From: Thiobacillus sp.
GTDB lineage: Bacteria; Pseudomonadota; Gammaproteobacteria; Burkholderiales; Thiobacillaceae
Direction: 5' to 3'
Assembly (NCBI GenBank): GCA_024235835.1
Contig: JACKLQ010000002.1
Span: 186,001-250,000, forward strand
DNA: 64,000 bases
Numbering within the stretch: the first letter of the stretch is position 1; each line of letters opens with the position of its first letter. Of this stretch, positions 9,011 through 15,976 are shown piece by piece. Below the pieces are notes generated by a model. The model did not search any database, had not been told where the DNA came from, and saw nothing but the letters and a program-made list of their open reading frames with translations. The translations under genes were made by a program, and so were the position numbers.

Positions 9011-10180
9011 TCAAAACAACTCGATATCCCCGGAATCCATGCTTTCCTGCTTGACGGGGTTCAAACGCACGCGGTCCACTTCCGCCAGGGCATGCATGCG
9101 TTCCTTGGCATGCATAAGACCCTTGGCCACCTCTTCAGCGCCGACGAAGGCGGTGGCTGATTCCTCCGCCGCGACGCGCAGGGCTTCGATGCCGGCCTGG
9201 GCATGCGAGATCAACTGGCTGGTCATGTCCTGGAACTGCAGGGCAGTCACGGCGGCGTTCACTTCCCTGCCCACGCTTTCAGCATGGTGATCGATGGTTC
9301 TTGCGGCATCGGCCATTTCACCGTTGACGTGCTCTATCCGGGCCATGGTGTCCTGCACCTGCTTCTTGGAACTGAGTGCATGGTTCATGTCCATGGAGGC
9401 CACGGTATGGATGGACGTGTGGGCCAGGGCCAGGGAGCCATGCACGCTGTCCATGTGGCCACGGATCTGGCTGGAGAACTGGTTGGTCCGCTGGGACAGG
9501 GCCCGTACTTCATCCGCCACCACGGCGAAGCCTCGTCCGGCTTCTCCGGCCCTGGCCGCCTCGATGGCCGCATTCAAGGCCAGCAGGTTGGTCTGCTTGG
9601 CGATGGCTTCGATTTCTCCGAGTATGGCCAGGATGGCATCCACCTCGGTACTGATGACGTCCATGGTTTCCACCAGGCTCATGGCGATCTTGCTGGTGGA
9701 AACGGTGTTGTCCACGAAGGTTTCCAGGGTCTTGGAGGTGTCCAGGACGAACTGGGAAAACCCCCCCTCCCCTTCGCTTCCGCCTTGACCAGCCATGCCG
9801 GACACGATGGACAGGGCCAGATCCCTCTGGGCCTGGATATGGGTATTCATGGTGCCGAAGCTGGAGATGAGCTGCTCGATGGCCTGGTGCAGCAGGTCCT
9901 TCACGCGATTCAGGTCGGCGATGCTGTTGTCGCACTGGACGCGGCTCTCGCTGGCCAGGCCGTTCATCAACGCCCCGATTTCATCCCGATGCAAGTCGCC
10001 GGCCTGGTCCGCGTCAATGACATGACCGCTGGCCACGCCGTGACGCAGGGCCAGGTACCACGCCACGCTCGCGCCCACGGCGATGGCGAGCACGCGCCAT
10101 ACAGGCTCCGCGAACACTGCCACCAACGCGGCCAGGATCGCGGCGATGGCAATCAAGGTCGTGAAATATCTGGACGACAA
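9011..10180 (-). CDS. methyl-accepting chemotaxis protein, short form, TTG start
   Basis: 389-residue receptor heading the chemotaxis operon. Two closely spaced hydrophobic segments (about residues 7-45) leave almost no periplasmic domain, so any sensing must be at or inside the membrane. The signalling hairpin is intact (AKQTNLLALNAAIEAARAGE, GRGFAVVADEVRAL). I chose the TTG at 10180 because AAGGAG sits six bases upstream, whereas the ATG at 10246 in the same frame has no such site. The C-terminal third after the hairpin is longer than usual, with TALQFQDMTSQLI, a motif shared with receptors that associate with CheY- or phosphatase-type partners. Ligand unknown. Confidence 0.88.
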   Translation of the reverse strand: MSSRYFTTLIAIAAILAALVAVFAEPVWRVLAIAVGASVAWYLALRHGVASGHVIDADQAGDLHRDEIGALMNGLASESRVQCDNSIADLNRVKDLLHQAIEQLISSFGTMNTHIQAQRDLALSIVSGMAGQGGSEGEGGFSQFVLDTSKTLETFVDNTVSTSKIAMSLVETMDVISTEVDAILAILGEIEAIAKQTNLLALNAAIEAARAGEAGRGFAVVADEVRALSQRTNQFSSQIRGHMDSVHGSLALAHTSIHTVASMDMNHALSSKKQVQDTMARIEHVNGEMADAARTIDHHAESVGREVNAAVTALQFQDMTSQLISHAQAGIEALRVAAEESATAFVGAEEVAKGLMHAKERMHALAEVDRVRLNPVKQESMDSGDIELF

Positions 10181-10284
10181 CCAGGGCTCCTTGTACGTGT
10201 AAGTCCTGCCTCGGGCTGGCAGCTTGCGTGCCCCATATCGGCACACCGGCCTAAATCTTTAGGTGGGTGCCAGACGCCCCGGGC

Positions 10285-10309
10285 AAAAAAAAACCGGCTT
10301 ACGCCGGTT
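10285..10309 (-). terminator. Rho-independent terminator of grxD
   Basis: On the minus strand a perfect 7-bp stem (10292-10298 with 10303-10309, loop of four) is followed by a long T run. It lies 22 bp past the grxD stop and so separates grxD from the chemotaxis operon. Confidence 0.9.
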
Positions 10310-10330
10310 GAAAGAACCCTGTAGGGGCAG

Positions 10331-10651
10331 CTACTGCACCGTATCCACGGCCAGCAACCGCTGCAATTCGCCCGACTGGTGGAGTTCCCGCATGATGTCG
10401 GAGCCGCCAACGAACTGGCCACGCACATACAGTTGGGGAATGGTGGGCCAGTTGGCGTAATCCTTCACGCCCTGGCGGATCTCAGCATCCTCCAGTACGT
10501 TCACCGCCAGAAACTGTGTAACACCGCATGCCTTGAGCAGATTGACGGCATTGGCGGAAAAGCCGCACTGGGGAAACTGGGGTGTGCCCTTCATGTACAG
10601 CACGACCGGATTTTCAGTGACCTGTTTGTGAATCAATTCCTTGACATCCAT
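10331..10651 (-). CDS. grxD: monothiol glutaredoxin, Grx4 family
   Basis: 106-residue monothiol glutaredoxin. The family carries or transfers 2Fe-2S clusters, usually with a glutathione ligand and a BolA partner, in the cytosol. The active site is the diagnostic CGFS motif at about residues 29-32, in a KGTPQFPQCGFS context. The downstream WPTIPQLYV and GGSDIMREL segments are the glutathione-binding elements of the family. Length is typical. The gene is monocistronic: it has its own promoter (10684-10711) and terminator (10285-10309). Confidence 0.96.
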   Translation of the reverse strand: MDVKELIHKQVTENPVVLYMKGTPQFPQCGFSANAVNLLKACGVTQFLAVNVLEDAEIRQGVKDYANWPTIPQLYVRGQFVGGSDIMRELHQSGELQRLLAVDTVQ

Positions 10652-10683
10652 GGGAGCCTCTTACCAGAGTAAATTTGTCGGGT

Positions 10684-10711
10684 ATTTTATTACACCCAGG
10701 GGCCAGGTCAA
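10684..10711 (-). promoter_or_regulatory. predicted sigma-70 promoter of grxD
   Basis: Read on the minus strand: TTGACC (10706-10711), a 16-bp spacer, then TAAAAT (10684-10689). Both hexamers match consensus at five of six bases. Transcription would start near 10677, about 26 bases before the grxD ATG. Confidence 0.65.
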
Positions 10712-10732
10712 GAAAATAATGACAAGACCAGA

Positions 10733-10761
10733 TTGACCAAATGGGGTTGATTTAATACATT
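10733..10761 (+). promoter_or_regulatory. predicted sigma-70 promoter, plus strand
   Basis: TTGACC (10733-10738), a 17-bp spacer and TACATT (10756-10761). It diverges from the grxD promoter 22 bp away and would start a transcript near 10768 that runs into the terminator at 10905-10932. Confidence 0.5.
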
Positions 10762-10767
10762 GATATC

Positions 10768-10932
10768 TGAAATGTGTCTTTGCGTGTGTCGCGCAACGCG
10801 TTTCATGTCGTAACCCACTGGCAGCTTTGAGCCATCTGGCGACCAGTGGGGCATGTTGGTCGCGTGCCGGCACCGGCGCGGCTGACATCCTCCTCCTCTC
10901 TTCGCCCCGGTAACTAACCGGGGTTTTTTTTT
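10768..10932 (+). ncRNA. candidate structured small RNA (about 165 nt)
   Basis: No open reading frame fits this interval, yet it is bounded by a promoter-like site and a strong Rho-independent terminator. It can fold into hairpin 1 (TGAAA 10768-10772 with TTTCA 10801-10805, plus TGCGT 10781-10785 with ACGCG 10796-10800) and hairpin 2 (perfect 8-bp stem, 10814-10821 with 10843-10850). A pyrimidine-rich unpaired stretch CCTCCTCCTCTC (10889-10900), complementary to Shine-Dalgarno sequences, precedes the terminator. This is the layout of a trans-acting sRNA, though it could instead be an attenuated leader of the AddB-like gene that starts 27 bp later. I do not recognise a known family. Confidence 0.5.
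10905..10932 (+). terminator. Rho-independent terminator, plus strand
   Basis: Perfect 7-bp stem CCCCGGT (10905-10911) with ACCGGGG (10917-10923), five-base loop, then nine T residues. No plus-strand protein gene lies upstream, which is the main reason to infer a non-coding transcript or a terminated leader here. Confidence 0.85.
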
Positions 10933-10958
10933 GCCCCGTGGCTGGGGACAATGGCCCC

Positions 10959-13604
10959 ATGGACACCCCCCCCGATCCATCCCTGTTGCCTGCAGCCACA
11001 CGCTTCCTGGAACTGGAAGCTTCGCATCGTCCGGATTTTTCCGGCTGCATCGTCCTCATTCCCCACCACCACATGGGTGTGGATTTTCGCCTGGCCCTGC
11101 GGCGGTCCATGCCGGATCCCGTGTTTCTGCCGCCTCGCCTGCTCACGCTCCCGGACCTGGCCCGGACCGCGACCGTGGACACGACGGCGGAACCCGACAG
11201 CAAGCGGTTGGCGGAATTGCATGACTTCCTCGCCCACATTGGCCATCTGCCCCGGGAGGGTTTGTGGCAGGCCGCCCGTGAACTCCTGGATCTGTTGGAA
11301 GAAATGGACAGGGCCCAGGTCACCCTGGACGGCGCAGCCGCAGATCGGGCCCTGGATCAGGGGCGGGGCAACCCCTACCTGGGGCTGGAGGCCACCATTG
11401 CCCGAGGTGTATGGCAGGCCCTGGGCCAGGATGCGCCGGGCAGGGCCCGGGCCTATGGCCTGCGTCTGGCTTGGCTGGCAAACCGGGCCCAGCAGCCCTT
11501 GTATACCCTGGGACTCATGGACCTGGCAGCGCAGGAGGATGACTTCCTGCGGAGCTGGGCAGAGCGCCAGCCCGTACTCGCATTGCCGGCACCCGTGCCC
11601 TATCCGGAACGCCATGCCCTGCTGGTGGATGCCTGGCGCACCCAGACCCCACCCCTGGAACGTAGAGCTGGTGACCATGCCCGCCAGCAGGCCACCTCTC
11701 CGCTTGCGGGTGCCCTGGCCATCCACCCTGCCCACAACCTGGAAACCGCAGCTCGCACGGCGGAACGGGTGCTGCTGGACTGGCTGGCCGAGGGCCGGCG
11801 CCGCATCGCCCTGGTGGCCCTGGACCGTCTTCTGGCCCGGCGCCTGCGAGCCCTGCTGGAGCGGCGCCGGATCCTGGTGCAGGACGAAACCGGATGGACC
11901 TTGTCCACCTCCGCAGTGAGCCATGTGGTGGAACGCTGGCTGGCTATGTCCGGGGAGCGGGTCTGGCACGGGGACCTGCTGGACCTGCTCAAGTCCCCCT
12001 TCCTGTTCGCGGACGATCCTGCGGGGCGCACGGCGGCGGCCCACGGCCTGGAAGCCGCCCTGAGGCGCCATGGTGCTCCGGCCAACCTGGCGGGCTACCA
12101 GGCCCTGGCGCGCCAGGAAGGACTCGCCGAGGCCCAATCCATCCTTTCACGCCTGGCGGCCGCCCAGTCCCTGTTTACCCGTCGCCGCCAGCCCCTGGCG
12201 GCCTGGACCCGTCAACTCCTGGAGGCCATGGACCTGCTGGGCGCACGGCCGGCCCTGGCCGCCGACCCCATCGGCCGGCAATTGCTGGAGCTGTTGCAGC
12301 GGCTGGAACAGGAAGTAGCTGGCATGTCTCAAGGCTTCGACCAGGGGGACTGGCGCCGCTGGCTGTTCCTGCACCTGGAGCAGACCACCTTTAGCGAAGC
12401 CTCGGTGGAAAGCCCCCTGCGCCTGACCCATCTGGCCGCCGCCCACCACCGGGAGTTGGAGGGCGTGATCATCCTGGGGGCCGGCGCGGCCCATCTGCCG
12501 GGCGGCGCCAAGGCCACGGTGTTCAACGACGCCACCCTGCGGCAACTGGGCCTGCCAGGCCGTGAGGAAAAGGAGGCTGCCACCCAGGACATGCTCATGG
12601 ACCTCCTGGCCCGCACGCCCCGGGCTGCATTCATCTGGCAGGCCGAGGCGGATGGCGACCCCGCCCCCTTGTCGCCCTGGTTGGTGCACCTAGAGGCGTT
12701 CCACCAGGCGGCATGGGGACAGCGCCTGATCCGCACGCTGGAGCTTCCCTTGCCGCTGGCCGAGGGCCCGGGAGCCATGCCCGCTGACCCGCCCTCTGCG
12801 CCTCGACCTCCCCGGCGGCTCAGCGTGAGCGCCTGGCAGAGCCTGGTGGCTTGCCCGTACCAGTTCTTCGCCCGCCATGTCCTGGGCCTGAACGAACCGG
12901 ACGACATGCCGGAGGAAATGGACAAGGCGGAATACGGCAGCCTGGTGCACCGCATCCTGGCCCGCTTCCACAGCACCCACCCCAGCCTGGAAAACGAAAC
13001 CGCCCCTTACTGGGAGGCCGAACTGAAGACCCTGTCCGCCGCCGTCTTTGACGTCGCGGAGCACAGGCATTTCCAGGCCGTGGCCTGGCGCCTGCGCTGG
13101 GAACGCCACATTCCGGACTACGTTGCCTGGGCCTTGGGCCGGGAGGTCGAGGGATGGCGATTCCATGCGGCCGAAACGCCCCTGGAAAAGGCCGTGGCCT
13201 GGGGCGATGGCGACCAGACCCTGCTATACGGCCGGGCGGACCGCCTGGACCACAAGGACGGTGACGTGGCTGTGCTGGACTACAAGACCCAGTCCCGCCA
13301 GACCCTGCGCGCCAAACTGGAGCCGGGTGGCGAGGATGTGCAGCTGGCGGCCTATGCCTGGCTGGCGGATGCCACCCAGGCCGGTTTCGTCAGCGTGGAT
13401 GAAAAACAGGTGGTCCTGCTCCAGGCCGAGGCAGGCGACGACCTGGCCCTGCGGGCCGGCGCCGAGGAGGGGCGCATCGCCAAGACCATGGCGGAGATGG
13501 CCGCCGGCGCCGGCCTGCCGGCCCACGGTGCCCTCTCCACCTGCGCCTGGTGCGAAATGCAGGGCCTTTGCAGGCGTGCCCACAGGGACTTGGCGATGCC
13601 ATAA
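10959..13604 (+). CDS. AddB/RexB-like PD-(D/E)XK nuclease family protein
   Basis: About 881 residues from the ATG at 10959 (a GTG at 10938 is in frame but lies close to the terminator). The C-terminal third is a PD-(D/E)XK nuclease of the AddB type: SVSAWQSLVACPYQFFARH begins it, YGSLVHRIL follows, and VAVLDYKTQ holds the catalytic Asp and Lys. One Cys in LVACPYQ plus a terminal CAWCEMQGLC gives the four-cysteine iron-sulfur staple of AddB nucleases. The N-terminal part resembles a degenerate helicase, with no Walker A motif visible. AddB works with AddA in double-strand-break end processing, but no AddA gene is adjacent; metY follows after 33 bp. Confidence 0.8.
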   Translation: MDTPPDPSLLPAATRFLELEASHRPDFSGCIVLIPHHHMGVDFRLALRRSMPDPVFLPPRLLTLPDLARTATVDTTAEPDSKRLAELHDFLAHIGHLPREGLWQAARELLDLLEEMDRAQVTLDGAAADRALDQGRGNPYLGLEATIARGVWQALGQDAPGRARAYGLRLAWLANRAQQPLYTLGLMDLAAQEDDFLRSWAERQPVLALPAPVPYPERHALLVDAWRTQTPPLERRAGDHARQQATSPLAGALAIHPAHNLETAARTAERVLLDWLAEGRRRIALVALDRLLARRLRALLERRRILVQDETGWTLSTSAVSHVVERWLAMSGERVWHGDLLDLLKSPFLFADDPAGRTAAAHGLEAALRRHGAPANLAGYQALARQEGLAEAQSILSRLAAAQSLFTRRRQPLAAWTRQLLEAMDLLGARPALAADPIGRQLLELLQRLEQEVAGMSQGFDQGDWRRWLFLHLEQTTFSEASVESPLRLTHLAAAHHRELEGVIILGAGAAHLPGGAKATVFNDATLRQLGLPGREEKEAATQDMLMDLLARTPRAAFIWQAEADGDPAPLSPWLVHLEAFHQAAWGQRLIRTLELPLPLAEGPGAMPADPPSAPRPPRRLSVSAWQSLVACPYQFFARHVLGLNEPDDMPEEMDKAEYGSLVHRILARFHSTHPSLENETAPYWEAELKTLSAAVFDVAEHRHFQAVAWRLRWERHIPDYVAWALGREVEGWRFHAAETPLEKAVAWGDGDQTLLYGRADRLDHKDGDVAVLDYKTQSRQTLRAKLEPGGEDVQLAAYAWLADATQAGFVSVDEKQVVLLQAEAGDDLALRAGAEEGRIAKTMAEMAAGAGLPAHGALSTCAWCEMQGLCRRAHRDLAMP

Positions 13605-13637
13605 TCCCAAGGCGGTACCAACACCCAGGAGACAACA

Positions 13638-14912
13638 TTGAAAATCGAGACCATCGCAGTCCACGGCGGCTACAGCCCTGAGCCCACCACCAAGGCCGTG
13701 GCGCCCCCCATCTACCAGACCACGTCCTACGCCTTCGACTCCACCCAGCACGGTGCAGATCTGTTCGACCTCAAGGTGGCGGGAAACATCTACACCCGCA
13801 TCATGAATCCCACCACCGACGTTTTGGAGAAGCGGGTGGCTGAAATGGAGGGCGGCATCGGTGGCCTGGCCCTGGCCTCCGGCATGGCAGCCATCACCTA
13901 CGCCGTCATGACCATCGCCGAGGCGGGGGACAACATCGTCACCAGCTCCACCCTGTATGGCGGCACCTATAACCTCTTCGCCCACACCCTGCCCCGCTAC
14001 GGCATCGAGGTGCGCTTCGCCGACTACCGCCAGCCGGACAGCTTCGAGAAGCTCATCGACGCCCGCACCAAGGCGGTTTTCTGCGAGTCCGTTGGCAACC
14101 CCCTGGGCAACGTCACGGACTTCGAGAAACTGGCGCAACTGGCCCATGCCCACGGCGTGCCCGTCATCGTCGACAACACCGTGCCCACCCCCTACCTGTG
14201 CAGGCCCTTCGACCACGGCGCCGACATCGTGGTGCACGCCCTGACAAAATACCTGGGAGGCCACGGCAACAGCATCGGCGGCATGATCGTGGATTCCGGA
14301 AAGTTCCCCTGGGCCGAGCACAAGACCCGTTTCGCCCGCCTGAACGAACCGGATATCTCCTACCACGGCGTGGTCTACACCGAGGCCCTGGGTCCGGCGG
14401 CCTACATCGGCCGCGCCCGGGTGGTACCCCTCCGCAACATGGGCGCCGCCATCTCCCCCTTCAACAGCTTCCTGATCCTCCAGGGCATCGAGACCCTGCA
14501 CCTGCGCATGGACCGCATCTGCGACAACGCCCTGACCGTGGCCCAGTGGCTGAAGAACCACCCCCAGGTGAGCTGGGTCAACTATGCCGGCCTGCCGGAC
14601 TCCCCCAGCAAGCCACTGGCGGACAAGTACATGGGCGGCAAGGCCTCGGGCATCGTTTCCTTCGGCATCAAGGGAGGACGCGAGGCGGGGGCCAGATTCA
14701 TCGATGCCCTGCAACTCATCGTGCGTCTGGTGAACATCGGCGACGCCAAGTCCCTGGCCTGTCACCCCGCCAGCACCACCCACCGCCAGCTCTCTCCGGA
14801 GGAACTTGCCAGGGCCGGTGTCTCCGAGGACATGGTGCGACTTTCCATCGGCATCGAGCACATCGACGACCTCATGGCGGACATCGACCAGGCCCTGGCA
14901 GCCGCGCAGTAA
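13638..14912 (+). CDS. metY: O-acetylhomoserine sulfhydrylase (MetY)
   Basis: 424-residue PLP enzyme of the Cys/Met metabolism family that makes homocysteine from O-acetylhomoserine and sulfide. It begins VHGGYSPEPTTKAVAPPIYQ, typical of MetY, and the PLP lysine sits in HALTKYLGGHG (about residue 207). SLACHPASTTH near the C-terminus is also a family signature. The start is TTG with AGGAG six bases upstream; no nearby in-frame ATG fits the conserved N-terminus. No S-adenosylmethionine riboswitch is visible in the 33-bp gap upstream. Confidence 0.93.
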   Translation: MKIETIAVHGGYSPEPTTKAVAPPIYQTTSYAFDSTQHGADLFDLKVAGNIYTRIMNPTTDVLEKRVAEMEGGIGGLALASGMAAITYAVMTIAEAGDNIVTSSTLYGGTYNLFAHTLPRYGIEVRFADYRQPDSFEKLIDARTKAVFCESVGNPLGNVTDFEKLAQLAHAHGVPVIVDNTVPTPYLCRPFDHGADIVVHALTKYLGGHGNSIGGMIVDSGKFPWAEHKTRFARLNEPDISYHGVVYTEALGPAAYIGRARVVPLRNMGAAISPFNSFLILQGIETLHLRMDRICDNALTVAQWLKNHPQVSWVNYAGLPDSPSKPLADKYMGGKASGIVSFGIKGGREAGARFIDALQLIVRLVNIGDAKSLACHPASTTHRQLSPEELARAGVSEDMVRLSIGIEHIDDLMADIDQALAAAQ

Positions 14913-14923
14913 GCGGCTTCCTG

Positions 14924-14961
14924 AAACAGGAACGGCCAGCAATAGCTGGCCGTTCCTGTTT
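14924..14961. terminator. long hairpin between convergent metY and OmpA-like genes
   Basis: Perfect 17-bp inverted repeat (14924-14940 with 14945-14961) and a four-base AATA loop. It sits between two convergent genes and could act in both directions, although the T tract on either side is only three bases. Confidence 0.75.
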
Positions 14962-14970
14962 GGGTGCCGG

Positions 14971-15885
14971 CTATGGGTTGGGGTTGGGAATGGGGATGGC
15001 CTCCGCCTCGTCAGGCTTCCAAGGCGTCAGCACGATCTCCACGCGCCGGTTGCGCTGGCGGTTCTCCTCAGTATCGTTGGAAGCAATGGGACGATACTTG
15101 GAAAAGCCCACGGCTTCCATGCGGGTGGGAGCGACGCCATGCTGGTCCTCGAAATAGCGCACCACACTGGAGGATCGGCCGGTGGACAGTTCCCAGTTGG
15201 AGTAATACTTAGATTTCAGGCTGGGCCCAATGGGCACGGTGTCCGCGTGGCCCTCGATGCGGATGGTCTCGTCGCCTCCAGCCAGGGCTGCGGCCACGGC
15301 GTCCAGCACCCGGCGGCCACCGGGGAGAATGTCCGCGCTGCCGGACTCGAACAGGATGCGGTCCAGCACCCTCACCGTCAGTTGGGAACGAAGTTGGTCG
15401 ATCTCCACATCCCGGTTGCCGATCTCGCTCTGGAGGCGCTGGCGCAGACCCTTTTCCAGTTCCCGCATGCGCTGGCCTTGCTTGTCCCGGGTTTCCGCTG
15501 CCTTGGCATATTTCTGCAAATCCTCGCGCATCTCCGCGCAGGACGCCGCGTCAGCCTGGGCCTGTTGCCTCAACGTCGACAAGTCGCCCTGACAGCGGAC
15601 AAGTTCACCCGCCCTCTCGGCCAAGGCCTTCTCGGCTCGCGAGCGACCTTCCTTCTCGGCCTGAACCTGCCCCATGGCCGCGTCCCTGCCCCGAATACAT
15701 TCCTGCAATTCCTGCCTTGCCCGGTTGCAGTCCCCCTGGGCTGTGGCAAGGTTCTGGCGCTCTAGAGCGAGTTGCCCTTGGCAAGTGGCGCTCTCACATG
15801 CGGCATCGACGATCTTCACCGGTTCCTGGCTGGCACAACCCGCGAGGACCATCACCACCGAAAAGGCCAATGCAGTCCTATTCAT
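14971..15885 (-). CDS. OmpA-family peptidoglycan-binding lipoprotein
   Basis: 304-residue envelope protein. The N-terminus is a lipoprotein signal with lipobox LAGC (Cys at about 17). A long, charged, coiled-coil-prone segment (about 35-165, with several Cys) leads to a C-terminal OmpA/MotB domain: LFESGSADILPGG, IEGHADTVPIG, the peptidoglycan-contact region SNWELSTGRSSSVV, and NRQRNRRVEI. It probably bridges the outer membrane and the cell wall. A very Pro/Asn-rich tail ends the protein. The specific role is not evident from context. Confidence 0.88.
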   Translation of the reverse strand: MNRTALAFSVVMVLAGCASQEPVKIVDAACESATCQGQLALERQNLATAQGDCNRARQELQECIRGRDAAMGQVQAEKEGRSRAEKALAERAGELVRCQGDLSTLRQQAQADAASCAEMREDLQKYAKAAETRDKQGQRMRELEKGLRQRLQSEIGNRDVEIDQLRSQLTVRVLDRILFESGSADILPGGRRVLDAVAAALAGGDETIRIEGHADTVPIGPSLKSKYYSNWELSTGRSSSVVRYFEDQHGVAPTRMEAVGFSKYRPIASNDTEENRQRNRRVEIVLTPWKPDEAEAIPIPNPNP

Positions 15886-15976
15886 GCTACCTCCTGATCG
15901 GCTGGAAAAACTGGGAACACTTTCAGTATGGCACCTGATGCAAGAACAGCACGGCCACTGCTCAAGCCACTTTCCA

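Noticed and set aside
10661..11323. Minus-strand frames covering the grxD-nuclease gap
   Set aside because: They cross the divergent promoters, hairpins and terminator and have no homologous features.
13224..14942. 572-codon minus-strand frame opposite metY and the end of the AddB-like gene
   Set aside because: Gly/Val/His-rich shadow of metY; no motif, and it spans the boundary of two plus-strand genes.
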